From: Orenia metallireducens
GTDB lineage: Bacteria > Bacillota > Halanaerobiia > Halobacteroidales > Halobacteroidaceae
Length of the DNA stretch: 64,000 nucleotides
Assembly (NCBI RefSeq): GCF_003001995.1
Contig: NZ_PVNB01000020.1
Span: 16,012 to 80,011 of the forward strand
Direction: 5' to 3'
A program made the position numbers and the translations under genes. The notes beneath the pieces are model-generated. The model did no database searches and was not told where the DNA came from. It saw nothing but the letters and a program-made list of their open reading frames with translations. Below, piece after piece: positions 20,921-29,816 of the stretch; positions within the stretch are counted from its first letter, which is position 1; the number at the start of each line of letters is the position of its first letter.

Positions 20921-21046
20921 ATATAGTAAAAGCGAAGAAGGGAAGAGTAGAGTCAATAAGTGCTTGGTGGTTTTAGGCACTTATTGCTCACGAAGGGTTC
21001 AAGGAACCCGAAGGGGATTTGTGGTTGTTAAAGGAAAATTAGTATT
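20921..21046 (+). promoter_or_regulatory. Partial duplicate of the T-box 5' end with two small hairpins
   Basis: A stretch ending GCGAAGAAGGGAAGAGTAG (20932-20950) nearly repeats the 5' end of the real T-box (GCAAAGAAGGGAAGAGTAAG, 21071-21090). Both copies are preceded by TATATAG. After it come a hairpin AATAAGTGC/GCACTTATT (20955-20985) and a hairpin GGGTTC/GAACCC (20995-21009). No T-box bulge motif or terminator follows, so this appears to be a truncated or remodelled leader copy inside the same transcript. Confidence 0.5.
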
Positions 21047-21062
21047 GTATTAAAAGTATATA

Positions 21063-21317
21063 GGTTAGAAGCAAAGAAGGGAAGAGTAAGTATTTAAGCT
21101 GTTTACAGAGAGCTGGGCTGAGGTTGAGAACCAGTAAGAGCAAGAATACTGAAGATGGTCCTAGAGCTATATGGTTGAAGTTTAGTAGATCATATCGGGT
21201 TGCTACCGTTATCAGCTTAAGAGTGGCTATATAATTAAGTATATAGCAATTAGGGTGGTACCGCGACGATAGTTAACCCCTCGTCCCTATAATTTTAGGG
21301 ACGAGGGGTTTTTATAT
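21063..21317 (+). promoter_or_regulatory. T-box leader (methionine specifier) of metG
   Basis: The universal T-box AGGGTGGTACCGCG lies at 21252-21265. It is followed by a long terminator, with arms AACCCCTCGTCCCTA (21275-21289) and TAGGGACGAGGGGTT (21297-21311) plus a T-run. The Stem I region contains GAAGATGG at 21151-21158, whose ATG (21155-21157) is the expected Met specifier. Uncharged tRNA-Met should stabilise the antiterminator and raise metG expression. Confidence 0.93.
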
Positions 21318-21429
21318 TTAATGGACAATGTAGAATGTACAAGTGACAATTAAATAAGATGTAATAGGTATTTTAATTGTGTATTGGCATTTGCTAATTG
21401 TAAATTTTATAAATATAGGAGGAATAAAG

Positions 21430-23379
21430 ATGAGTAATAAGACTTTTTATGTGACAACACCGATTTATTATCCAAATGACAAGCTGCATATTGGTCATAC
21501 TTATACGACAACAGCAGCAGATACGATTACTAAATTTAAGAAATTACAAGGATATGAGTGTGAACTGATTACTGGTTCTGACGAGCACGGGCAGAAGATT
21601 CAAAAATCTGCTGCTAAGCATGATATGTCCCCGAAGGAGTATGTTGATGGGATTGTAGCTTCCTTCAAAGAGTTATGGGATAAGCTAAAGGTAGATTATA
21701 CAGAGTTTGTTCGAACTACTAGTGATGAACATAGAGCAGATGTAGAGTATATCTTCAAGAAGGTTTATGATAAGGGTGATATCTATAAGAGTAAGTATGA
21801 AGGGTATTACTGTACACCTTGTGAGACCTATTGGACTGAAAGACAGCTAGATGAAGAGGGGAATTGTCCCGATTGTAATCGAGCGGTAGAATGGATGGAA
21901 GAAGAGAGTTACTTCTTTAAAATGTCAAAATATCAAGATCGATTATTAGAGTTTTTAGATGAGAATCCTGATTTCATTCAACCTGCTAAAAGGCGTAATG
22001 AGATGATTAACTTTATTAAAGATGGGTTGGAGGATTTATGTGTTTCTAGAACTACCTTTGATTGGGGAATTCCGGTACCAATTGATGAAGGGCATGTGAT
22101 TTATGTCTGGTTTGATGCCTTGACCAGTTATTTAACAGGGATTGACTGGAATAGAGATGAGGAGAAGTTCAATAAGTTCTGGCCTGCTGATATCCATATT
22201 GTAGGTAAGGATATCTTAAGATTCCATACAATTATCTGGCCAACTATCTTAATGGCAGCTGACCTCCCTCTACCTAAAAAGGTCTTTGGACATGGTTTCT
22301 TACTTGTTGATGGTGGAAAGATGTCTAAGTCTAAGGGGAATGTAATCGACCCAGTTAAACTAATTGATGACTTTGGGGTAGACGCTGTCCGTTACTATCT
22401 ATTAAGAGAGATTGCTTTTGGAACTGATGGCTCTTATTCTACAGATAACTTTATCCAAAGAATCAACTCTGATTTAGCCAATGATTTAGGAAATTTATTG
22501 AATAGAACTGTAGCAATGGTCGATAAATATTTTGAGGGAGTAATTCCAGAGTCAAAAGTTGAGACTGAATTTGATGCTGATTTAGCTAAGGTAGCTGCTA
22601 GTACCTTTAAATCTTTAGAAGAGAATCTAGAGAACTTACAATTTAGTGTTGCTTTAGAGGACTTATGGAATTTAATTCGAAGAACTAATAAATATATTGA
22701 TCAGACTACGCCGTGGGTCTTAGCTAAGGATGAGAATAGACGTGATGAATTGGGAACAGTATTGTATAATCTTTTAGATACTTTAAGAAGGGTAGCAATT
22801 ACCTTAGTTGCCTTTTTACCAGAAGCACCAGCTCAGATGTGGGAGCAATTAGGTATTGAAGAGAGCTTAGCAGAACAGAGCTGGGAAGATGCTAAAGCTC
22901 AAGGTAAGCTAAAAGCTGGTACTAAAGTGAAGAATGGTGATCCAATCTTCCCTAGAATAGATGCAGAGGAATATTACAAAAAATTAGAAGAAGAAAAGAA
23001 AGCTCAAGATAAAAATAATAAGAAAAAGGGTGAGAAGGAGATGTCTGAACAAGAATATATAAGCTTTGATGAATTTGGCAAATTAGAATTGAGAGTAGCA
23101 GAAGTTTTAGAAGCAGAACAGATTGAAGGAAGTAATAAATTACTTAAAGTGCAGGTGCAGTTAGGTGAGGAGAAACGCCAATTGGTTGCTGGAATTGCTA
23201 AGCACTATGAAGCAGAAGAGTTAGTAGGTAAGAAGGTAGTTATGGTTGCTAACTTAAAACCTGCTACTATCTTTGGGGTGAAATCCAATGGTATGATTTT
23301 GGCAGCATCTAATGATGAAGGCGAATTAACTGTAACTACAGTTGATAGAGATATTGATAGTGGAGCACAAGTAAAATAA
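21430..23379 (+). CDS. metG: Methionyl-tRNA synthetase
   Basis: This 649-residue class I synthetase begins FYVTTPIYYPNDKLHIGHTYTT (HIGH motif near residue 19) and has KMSKSKGNVIDP near residue 299. Zinc cysteines occur in CTPCETYWTERQL and CPDC. The last about 105 residues (YISFDEFGKLELRVAEVLEAE) form the tRNA-binding EMAP/Trbp111 domain used for dimerisation. ATG 21430 follows TAGGAGGAATAAAG; a GTG at 21379 is in frame but has no ribosome site. It is controlled by the T-box leader. Confidence 0.97.
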   Translation: MSNKTFYVTTPIYYPNDKLHIGHTYTTTAADTITKFKKLQGYECELITGSDEHGQKIQKSAAKHDMSPKEYVDGIVASFKELWDKLKVDYTEFVRTTSDEHRADVEYIFKKVYDKGDIYKSKYEGYYCTPCETYWTERQLDEEGNCPDCNRAVEWMEEESYFFKMSKYQDRLLEFLDENPDFIQPAKRRNEMINFIKDGLEDLCVSRTTFDWGIPVPIDEGHVIYVWFDALTSYLTGIDWNRDEEKFNKFWPADIHIVGKDILRFHTIIWPTILMAADLPLPKKVFGHGFLLVDGGKMSKSKGNVIDPVKLIDDFGVDAVRYYLLREIAFGTDGSYSTDNFIQRINSDLANDLGNLLNRTVAMVDKYFEGVIPESKVETEFDADLAKVAASTFKSLEENLENLQFSVALEDLWNLIRRTNKYIDQTTPWVLAKDENRRDELGTVLYNLLDTLRRVAITLVAFLPEAPAQMWEQLGIEESLAEQSWEDAKAQGKLKAGTKVKNGDPIFPRIDAEEYYKKLEEEKKAQDKNNKKKGEKEMSEQEYISFDEFGKLELRVAEVLEAEQIEGSNKLLKVQVQLGEEKRQLVAGIAKHYEAEELVGKKVVMVANLKPATIFGVKSNGMILAASNDEGELTVTTVDRDIDSGAQVK

Positions 23380-23383
23380 ATCA

Positions 23384-23492
23384 GTTGATAGTGTATAGTT
23401 GGTAGTTAATAGTTAAGGCAAAATTTAAGATGTTAGTTTGTTAAGGTTTTAATCTTTAACTATACACTATAAATTTTCAACTATTAACTGAA
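23384..23492. repeat. Intergenic imperfect inverted repeat built of reshuffled words
   Basis: The left arm contains AGTTGATAGTGTATAGTT and GGTAGTTAATAGTTAA. The right arm contains TTTAACTATACACTATAA and TTCAACTATTAACTGAA, so the complementary words occur in swapped order. It lacks the TTGCGACACTTT ends and has no T-run. It lies between metG and tatD and would form a branched RNA structure if cotranscribed. Confidence 0.55.
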
Positions 23493-23509
23493 CTTAGGGA
23501 GGTGATATT

Positions 23510-24271
23510 ATGTTTACAGATACTCATGCACATTTGGACTTTGATCGATTTGATGGAGATAGAGATGAGGTTATCCAGGCTGCTTATGATGCTGGAGTTA
23601 AGAGGATAGTTAATATAGGGGCTGATATGGAATCTAGCCGTAACTCTGTGAACTTAGCTAAAAAGTATGACTTCATTTATGCCGCGGTAGGTGTTCATCC
23701 CCATGATGCTAAAGGTATTAGTGAGGATGACTACAATGAATTAAGCAAGTTAGCTCAAAATGAGAAGGTAGTTGCTATTGGTGAGATTGGACTAGATTAT
23801 TATTATGATAACTCTCCACGTAAAGAGCAACAGGAAGCCTTTAAGAAGCAGTTAAAGCTGGCTAGAGAGCTCAATTTACCAATTGTAATTCATAGTCGTG
23901 ATGCTAAAGAGGATACTCTTGCAATCTTAGAGGAGCATGCTAAAGGTTTAGAGGGGATTATACATTGCTATGCCTATGATTTAGCGACTGCTAAAAGGCT
24001 TATAGATATGGGGTTCTATCTTGCTTTTGGTGGGGTAATTACCTTCAATAATGCTAAAGATTTAAGAGAAGTTGTCAAAGAGATAGCTTTGGATAAGATT
24101 TTAATAGAGACTGACGCTCCTTACTTAACACCTGCCCCACATCGTGGGAAGAGAAATGAATCTAAGTTTGTTATACATGTAGCAGAAAAGATAGCCGAGA
24201 TTAAGGGAATAGATGTAGCAGAAGTAGCTGAAAAGACTACTGAGAATGCAAAGGATTTATTGGGGATATAG
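23510..24271 (+). CDS. tatD: TatD family metal-dependent deoxyribonuclease
   Basis: This 253-residue TIM-barrel hydrolase begins FTDTHAHLDFDRF (metal-binding HxH). It continues GVHPHDAK near residue 62, AIGEIGLDYYY near 91, PIVIHSRDA near 126 and IETDAPYLTPAPHRGKRNE near 202. These provide the conserved metal ligands. It follows metG as in Bacillus and Clostridium. Nuclease activity is inferred from the family. A bidirectional terminator separates it from the radical SAM gene. Confidence 0.94.
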   Translation: MFTDTHAHLDFDRFDGDRDEVIQAAYDAGVKRIVNIGADMESSRNSVNLAKKYDFIYAAVGVHPHDAKGISEDDYNELSKLAQNEKVVAIGEIGLDYYYDNSPRKEQQEAFKKQLKLARELNLPIVIHSRDAKEDTLAILEEHAKGLEGIIHCYAYDLATAKRLIDMGFYLAFGGVITFNNAKDLREVVKEIALDKILIETDAPYLTPAPHRGKRNESKFVIHVAEKIAEIKGIDVAEVAEKTTENAKDLLGI

Positions 24272-24296
24272 TATAATAATTCTAATTGAATAATCG

Positions 24297-24343
24297 TAAA
24301 ATAAGATACTAATTGTATTTACAATTAGTATCTTATTTTATTT
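24297..24343 (+). terminator. Terminator after tatD
   Basis: A 21-bp stem with arms TAAAATAAGATACTAATTG and CAATTAGTATCTTATTTTA ends in a T-rich tract and could act in both directions. Confidence 0.85.
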
Positions 24344-24426
24344 CAGGTGTATGTGAAATAAAGTATATTATTTTAGTAATCTTTACTGATTAAGTATTAT
24401 AAAATTATTATTATGGGGGTATTAGT

Positions 24427-25011
24427 ATGGCGATTACATATGGGTTAGAAGATAAGTTATATATAAATTTAACAAATAGATGTACTAATGATTGTGAGTT
24501 TTGTGTTAGAAACTTTAAAGATGGTGTTGGAGATTATAATTTATGGCTAGACAAGGAGCCTACTACCAGAGAAATTATTAATAATATTGGAGATGCAAGT
24601 GCTTATAATGAGATTATCTTTTGTGGTTATGGTGAGCCGATGATTAGACTAGAAGAGATAAAGGAGATAAGTAATTATCTTAAAAATGACTACCCTAAAG
24701 TTCCTATTAGAATCAATAGTAATGGTCAGGCTAATTTGATTCATAATAGAAATATTCTACCTGAAATTTCAGATTTGATAGATAGTATTTCTATCAGTCT
24801 CAATGCTCATAACTCTAAATCTTATCAAAAAATATGTAAGTCTACTTTCTCAGATAAAGCATTTCCAGCTATAATTGAGTTTATTAGTGAAGCTAAAAAG
24901 TATATATCTGAGGTTAGAGTTTCTGTAGTAGATTATCCTGAGGTAGATATAGATAGTTGTAGTAAGTTAGCTAAAAAATTGAATGTTCCACTTAAGATAA
25001 GAAGGTTTTAG
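24427..25011 (+). CDS. TatD-linked radical SAM protein
   Basis: This 194-residue compact radical SAM enzyme has the 4Fe-4S motif CTNDCEFC (CxxxCxxC) near residues 19-26, the SAM-binding GYGEP segment near 73 and IRINSNGQANLI near 97. Size and position right after tatD match a known family of short radical SAM proteins linked to TatD genes. The substrate is unknown. No auxiliary Fe-S cluster cysteines are visible in the C-terminal region. It starts after ATGGGGG and has its own transcription unit. Confidence 0.82.
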   Translation: MAITYGLEDKLYINLTNRCTNDCEFCVRNFKDGVGDYNLWLDKEPTTREIINNIGDASAYNEIIFCGYGEPMIRLEEIKEISNYLKNDYPKVPIRINSNGQANLIHNRNILPEISDLIDSISISLNAHNSKSYQKICKSTFSDKAFPAIIEFISEAKKYISEVRVSVVDYPEVDIDSCSKLAKKLNVPLKIRRF

Positions 25012-25056
25012 ATGATTTTATTATAGGTAACCAATTTTAAAGTAGGGTTTAATAAC

Positions 25057-25206
25057 GCTATTGCGACAGTTTCGGTATGGTTTACACGTAGAGTTATCTT
25101 TTCTAACTAGTAGGAGGTGGGTAGGTGGTTGGATGGTTAGGTTTTTCCTAAATACCTACCTCCAAACTACCTAACTACCAAAGTAAAAAAAGTGTCGCAT
25201 CATCTC
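25057..25206. mobile_element. MITE-like element with TTGCGACA ends, core B
   Basis: The left end is TATTGCGACAGTTT (25059-25072) and the right end AAAGTGTCGCATCAT (25189-25203), which are imperfect inverted repeats. The core is a GC-richer imperfect hairpin (GGAGGTGGGTAGGTGG versus CCTACCTCCAAACTACC) unrelated to the cores at 30753 and 36213. It holds no coding capacity. Confidence 0.6.
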
Positions 25207-25271
25207 TTAGCCCTATATTTAAATTTTATTTTAAAGTCCGATTTCTATGTAAAATAAAAAGGGGGGACAGA

Positions 25272-26597
25272 ATGAAGAGAAGAATTATAAGTATTTTAGT
25301 TATGGTTTTTGTGCTGTTGTTGTTAGTAGCTGCTTGTAATTCTAGTAAGGAAGTTCTAAAGCAACAGAATATTAGGCAAGCTAAAGAAGTAGAAAAGAAC
25401 TTTCTAGGATTGGATTTAAGAGAAGTATCTAGTGAGGTAAAGATAAAGCTGTGGGAGGATATAAAACCAGTTGTTGGACACACAATTGACCAATTAATCG
25501 AAAAATTCCAGAAGGAAAATCCTAATATTATAGTTGAAAGAACACATATGGAAGCAGAAGATCTGATAGAAAATACTCAAAGATCATTTATAGTTGGGAA
25601 TGGACCCACCCTTACCCTCAGTTCCTTTGATGATATTGGACCCTTTTCTACAATGGGAATTGCACAACCTCTAGAAGGATTAATGAGTGAAAATATGAAG
25701 AATATGTATGTTGAAAATGCATTACCTGCTATGAGTTTAACTGGTCATGTCTATGGTGTACCAAATACTCTTAATAGCCAATTAACATTGTTTTATAATA
25801 AAAAGTTAGTAGATAAAGCTCCAGAAAGTTGGGAAGAATTAATCTCTATGGCAAAGGATGTAACTAAAGATATAGATGGTGATGGAAAGATAGATCAATA
25901 TGGCTTAGTATATCCTTTGACTGAAGCAGTTTGGTGGTTGGTATTTTATCGTGGTTTTGGCGGTTGTTTATTTGATCAAAGTGATAGCCTAAGATTTAAT
26001 GCTGAGGCTACTAAAGATGCTTTACAGTTTGTTTATGATTTGAAATTTAAAGATAAGGTTGTTCCAGAGAATGCTGATTATAAGCTAATGGATAATCTAT
26101 TCAAAGAAGGCAAAGTAGCCTTTATTATCAATGGTAATTGGTCTTATGGAGATCATATAAAAGCTAAAGGGGTTGATTTAGGTATTGTGTTACTGCCTAA
26201 GTTTAAAAAGGCTGCTGAGTATGCACAACCAATGATAAGTGGTAGCGGATATACTATGTTAGCTAAGTTATCAGAAACTGAGCAGGTTGCAGCTTTAAAG
26301 TTTATTAAGTTTATGACTGGCAAAGAGGCTCAGAGGATCTTTGCTAAGAAACATAAGTTATTTCCAATAAATAAATCTGTTTATCAGTTAGTGAGTGTAA
26401 GAGAAGAGCTAATTATGAATGATTATACTAAAGAGTTAAGAAATACTGAGTCTATGCCTGTAACTTCAGAAATAAGTATGGTTGTGGGTGATATTCATCT
26501 AGTATTGGAGAAGCTTATAGCTGGGGATTTAGATCCTGACAGTGGAGCTGCTCAAATACATGAGATTGTTGAAAAAATGGGTTCAGAGATGCAATAG
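25272..26597 (+). CDS. Extracellular solute-binding lipoprotein (sugar ABC type)
   Basis: This 441-residue protein has a lipoprotein signal peptide with lipobox LVAAC (Cys near residue 22). The mature region resembles family 1 sugar-binding proteins: TPTPTLTL-like hydrophobic strands, GVPNTLNSQLTLFYNKKLVDKAPESWEEL near 155, a D-rich calcium-like loop DIDGDGKIDQYGL near 197, and FIINGNWSY near 285. No permease or ATPase genes follow, so it is an orphan receptor in this window. The LacI-type regulator 650 bases downstream may control it. Confidence 0.85.
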   Translation: MKRRIISILVMVFVLLLLVAACNSSKEVLKQQNIRQAKEVEKNFLGLDLREVSSEVKIKLWEDIKPVVGHTIDQLIEKFQKENPNIIVERTHMEAEDLIENTQRSFIVGNGPTLTLSSFDDIGPFSTMGIAQPLEGLMSENMKNMYVENALPAMSLTGHVYGVPNTLNSQLTLFYNKKLVDKAPESWEELISMAKDVTKDIDGDGKIDQYGLVYPLTEAVWWLVFYRGFGGCLFDQSDSLRFNAEATKDALQFVYDLKFKDKVVPENADYKLMDNLFKEGKVAFIINGNWSYGDHIKAKGVDLGIVLLPKFKKAAEYAQPMISGSGYTMLAKLSETEQVAALKFIKFMTGKEAQRIFAKKHKLFPINKSVYQLVSVREELIMNDYTKELRNTESMPVTSEISMVVGDIHLVLEKLIAGDLDPDSGAAQIHEIVEKMGSEMQ

Positions 26598-27247
26598 ATT
26601 AAAAATAATCAATACGATAAGACCAATAGATGAGATGATGGAAGCTATATAGTTATTGATTTAATAATTCCTCATCATTTAAGTAGGAGAATAAGCTTAG
26701 GTGGAGTAAATTATTAGCTTTTGCAACAAGCTATAGATATCGGTCTAGAGTATCTTCCTTTTGAATATATAGCCATTATCAAAATTTATTAGATAAAGCT
26801 ATATGACTTTTTCAATACTAATAATTGTCTAAACAACTTTAGTTAAAATAGAAACTTTGATATAATAGTAAGGAGAAAGAAGGCTGATATCGTCAATTTA
26901 TTTTAGAAAAGCGAAATAATGGTCTTTATTGGTCGAATTTTATTAAGGATTATAGGTGTAACTGTTATGCTAATAATTTCTGTATAAATATTACTTTTAA
27001 AAGTTATTTTGACTATTAGTATATATTTTTTATAAACTTAGTAGTATACTAAAATATGGGATAGTTAGCTACTTAGTTACTAAAAGTTCTGTAGATAGAT
27101 AAATTTTTTAACGAGGGTTTGATTGGATACTTTATTAAAATTATTTTAAGTAAGTCTTTTATCAAAGGATTATAATAACTTGAGATAAAATCTTACTTTT
27201 ATATTATTTAATAATATAAATTATTAGATTAGGAGAGGAAGGTAGTT
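26598..27247. other. 650-base gap with two candidate promoters and a terminator-like hairpin
   Basis: I see no credible gene here. TATAAT at 26861-26866 has a weak -35. TTGACT (27009-27014), 16 bases and TATAAA (27031-27036) form a better promoter, probably for the LacI gene. A hairpin with arms AGTAAGTCTTTTATC and GATAAAATCTTACT (27149-27196) followed by TTTATATTAT lies between that promoter and the gene and could attenuate it. A 22-codon hydrophobic reading frame near 26929 lacks a ribosome site. Confidence 0.4.
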
Positions 27248-28288
27248 ATGCCTACTATTAAAGATGTTGCAAAAAGTGCTGGGGTATCTCCTTCTACTGT
27301 TTCTAGAGTTATCAATAATCATCCTAGAATCAGTAGTGAGACTAGAAAAAAGGTAAAGGAATCGATGAAGAGAATTGGTTATCATCCTAATATTATTGCC
27401 CGAAGCTTAGTTAAACAGAAGACTAATACTTTGGGATTGGTTATGCCTTATTCTACTGAAGAAGCCTTTGCTGACCCCTTTTATTCTGAGATATTACGAG
27501 GTATTGGTTCGGTGGCACAGGATAAGGAGTATAGCTTATTACTTATTACTAGTAATGGTGAGCAGGAGGAGTTAGAAGTAACCCTTAAAGCTGTAAGAAG
27601 TAAGAGGGTTGATGGCTTATTGATCCTAAGGGCTAAAAGTAATGATGCATTACTTAAAGAATTAAAGGAATTAGAGACACCTTTTGTTGTAGTTGGTCGT
27701 CCAGAAGATGAGAAGAATAATTTTTGGGTAAATAATGATAATATTGAGTCGACTAAAAATTTGATAGAGTATCTAATTGGTTTAGGACATAAGAGGATTG
27801 GTGTAATAACTGGAGATAGTGAATATATAGTTTATAAAGATAGATTAGAGGGGTATAGGCGTGCGTTATATCATAATGGAATAGAGTATAATCCAAATTA
27901 TGTTATCCAGACAACAGGTCATCATGGTTTAACCACTAGATATACTAAAGAATTATTAGAGTCCTATCCCAAATTAACTGCTATATTTGCTGTCGATGAT
28001 TTAATAGCTTATGGAGCTATTCTAGGGATTAAAGAGTTGGGATTAAAGGTTCCTGATGATATATCGGTAGTTGGCTTTAATAATAACCCTCTATCCCAAT
28101 TAATTACCCCTGCTTTAACGACAGTAGATATCAATATTTTTGAATTGGGAAGTACAGCCACTAAAAGTTTAATCAATATCATTAGTGAAGATCCAAAAGA
28201 ATATTATCATGAGATAGTAAAGACTAATATCATTGTTAGAGATTCCTGTGGAGGAGATAAAGGAGAAGTTGATGGTAATGGGGAATAG
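27248..28288 (+). CDS. LacI family transcriptional regulator
   Basis: The 346-residue protein starts with the LacI helix-turn-helix and hinge (TIKDVAKSAGVSPSTVSRVI, then GYHPNIIARSLV near residue 47). The periplasmic-binding-like effector domain follows (TNTLGLVMPYSTEEAF, GHKRIGVITGD near 185, ISVVGFNNNPLSQLI near 275). It probably represses sugar uptake genes such as the solute-binding lipoprotein upstream. The start follows GGAGAGGAAGG. A long leader with a hairpin suggests added control. Confidence 0.93.
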   Translation: MPTIKDVAKSAGVSPSTVSRVINNHPRISSETRKKVKESMKRIGYHPNIIARSLVKQKTNTLGLVMPYSTEEAFADPFYSEILRGIGSVAQDKEYSLLLITSNGEQEELEVTLKAVRSKRVDGLLILRAKSNDALLKELKELETPFVVVGRPEDEKNNFWVNNDNIESTKNLIEYLIGLGHKRIGVITGDSEYIVYKDRLEGYRRALYHNGIEYNPNYVIQTTGHHGLTTRYTKELLESYPKLTAIFAVDDLIAYGAILGIKELGLKVPDDISVVGFNNNPLSQLITPALTTVDINIFELGSTATKSLINIISEDPKEYYHEIVKTNIIVRDSCGGDKGEVDGNGE

Positions 28289-28298
28289 ATGAAAGTAT

Positions 28299-28330
28299 AA
28301 GGTTGCTATGTTTTTCATGGCAACCTTTGC
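28299..28330 (+). terminator. Weak terminator-like hairpin after the LacI gene
   Basis: Arms AAGGTTGC and GCAACCTT (28299-28327) flank a T-rich loop, but no clean T-run follows. Confidence 0.4.
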
Positions 28331-28414
28331 ACTTTATCAAGAAATTTGAGAATTTAGGTTTAATAAATCTAGAATCAATTAGACTAATAGAAAGAATTAT
28401 GTAAGGAGGTCAGA

Positions 28415-28972
28415 ATGATAAAAGAGGTTATAGTAGTAGAAGGTAGAGATGATTTGGATGCAGTCAAGAAGGCAGTAGATGCTGAAGTGATTATCACACA
28501 AGGGTTTTCCTTATCTAGAAGTGTTTTAACTAGAATAAGAGTAGCTCAACAGAAGAAAGGTGTTATTATCTTTACAGATCCAGACCATGCTGGAGAGCAG
28601 ATTAGAAGAAGAATAAAACAGGCAGTACCTGGGTGTAAAGATGCATACTTAGCCCAAGATAAAGCCACTAAATCTGGTGATATAGGGATTGAAAATGCTA
28701 ATCCAGAGGCTATTCGAGAAGCACTGGCTAAGGCTAAGGTTGACTATCAAGAAGTAGAGAAGAAGTTTATTAAGGATGATTTGGTCGCTTTAGGTTTAAT
28801 AGGTGGCTATGATTCAAAGGAGCTTAGAGATAAAGTTGGTAATGAGTTAGGGATTGGTTATGCTAATGGTAAACAGTTCTTAAATAGATTGAATAATTAT
28901 GGTATAACTAGAGAAGAATTTATACTCGCATTAGAAAAGGTAACTAGGGGTGTTGAAGATGGAAATTGCTAA
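28415..28972 (+). CDS. rnmV: Ribonuclease M5
   Basis: This enzyme matures the 5S rRNA precursor. The 185-residue protein opens with the Toprim domain: KEVIVVEGRDDLDAVKKAV (catalytic Glu near residue 9) and later VIIFTDPDHAGEQIRRRI (DxD near 56). Family hallmarks GDIGIENANPEAIREAL and the C-terminal NGKQFLNRLNNYGITREEF are present. It precedes rsmA as in Bacillus and overlaps its start by 14 bases. Confidence 0.94.
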   Translation: MIKEVIVVEGRDDLDAVKKAVDAEVIITQGFSLSRSVLTRIRVAQQKKGVIIFTDPDHAGEQIRRRIKQAVPGCKDAYLAQDKATKSGDIGIENANPEAIREALAKAKVDYQEVEKKFIKDDLVALGLIGGYDSKELRDKVGNELGIGYANGKQFLNRLNNYGITREEFILALEKVTRGVEDGNC

Positions 28973-29816
28973 TCCAAGTAATACAAAAGATATTTTACGT
29001 AAACATAATTTACAATTAAAGAAGAGTCTAGGTCAGAACTTCTTAATTGATAACAATATTCTAAATAAGATAGTAGAAACAGCTGATTTAACAGAGGAAG
29101 ATACAGTAATTGAGATTGGTCCTGGAATTGGATCTTTGACTCAGAAGATGGCAGAGACAGGTGCTAGGGTAATCGCAGTTGAATTAGATGATCGTTTAAT
29201 TCCAGTATTAAAAGAATCGCTAAATGTATATAATAATATAGAGATAGTGCATGGTGATGCTTTAGAGGTAGATTTTTCTGAATTAGTCGATGGAAGCTTT
29301 AAGCTAGTAGCTAATTTGCCCTATTATATTACTACTCCAATTATTATGAGATTATTAGAAGAAGGCTTTGATGTAGAGAAAATAGTAGTAATGATTCAAA
29401 AAGAGGTAGGGGAGCGAATGGTGGCGTCACCAGGGGGGAAAGATTATGGTATCTTATCTATTGGAGTACAGTATCATAGTAATCCAGAGATTGCCTTTGT
29501 AGTACCTCCTACTGTCTTTATACCACAGCCTAAGGTCGAATCGGTTGTGATAGATTTAAAGGTAAAAGAGGAACAAAATCTTGAAGTAGTAGATGAAGAA
29601 TTCTTTTTTAAGGTGGTTAAATCAGCTTTTCATCAAAGAAGAAAGACTATTAGAAACTCTTTAAGTAAAGCACCTTACATGAATTTAAATCGTGATTTAA
29701 TCGACCAAGCATTGGAGGAAGTAGGGATAGACCCAAGAAGAAGAGCAGAAAAATTGAGTATCGAAACCTTTGCTCAGTTAAGTAATGCTCTATTCAATTT
29801 AACTGGAGGAGAGTAA
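28959..29816 (+). CDS. rsmA: 16S rRNA (adenine-1518/1519-N6)-dimethyltransferase
   Basis: This 285-residue KsgA enzyme has LKKSLGQNFLIDNNILNKIV near residue 19 and the SAM motif VIEIGPGIGSLTQKM near 50. The catalytic NLPY motif (LVANLPYYITTPII) is near 118, and FHQRRKTIRNSL is near 225. I choose ATG 28959, 8 bases after AGGGG; the in-frame GTG at 28950 overlaps that site. It follows rnmV and is tightly followed by the DUF458 gene with no gap. Confidence 0.95.
   Translation: MEIANPSNTKDILRKHNLQLKKSLGQNFLIDNNILNKIVETADLTEEDTVIEIGPGIGSLTQKMAETGARVIAVELDDRLIPVLKESLNVYNNIEIVHGDALEVDFSELVDGSFKLVANLPYYITTPIIMRLLEEGFDVEKIVVMIQKEVGERMVASPGGKDYGILSIGVQYHSNPEIAFVVPPTVFIPQPKVESVVIDLKVKEEQNLEVVDEEFFFKVVKSAFHQRRKTIRNSLSKAPYMNLNRDLIDQALEEVGIDPRRRAEKLSIETFAQLSNALFNLTGGE

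Noticed and set aside
21151..21158. GAT (Asp) as T-box specifier
   Set aside because: GAAGATGG could be read with GAT, but the regulated gene is metG and the ATG is equally placed, so methionine is the consistent choice.
26929..26997. A 22-codon hydrophobic reading frame (MVFIGRILL...)
   Set aside because: There is no ribosome binding site and no conservation can be judged; such frames are common in AT-rich DNA.
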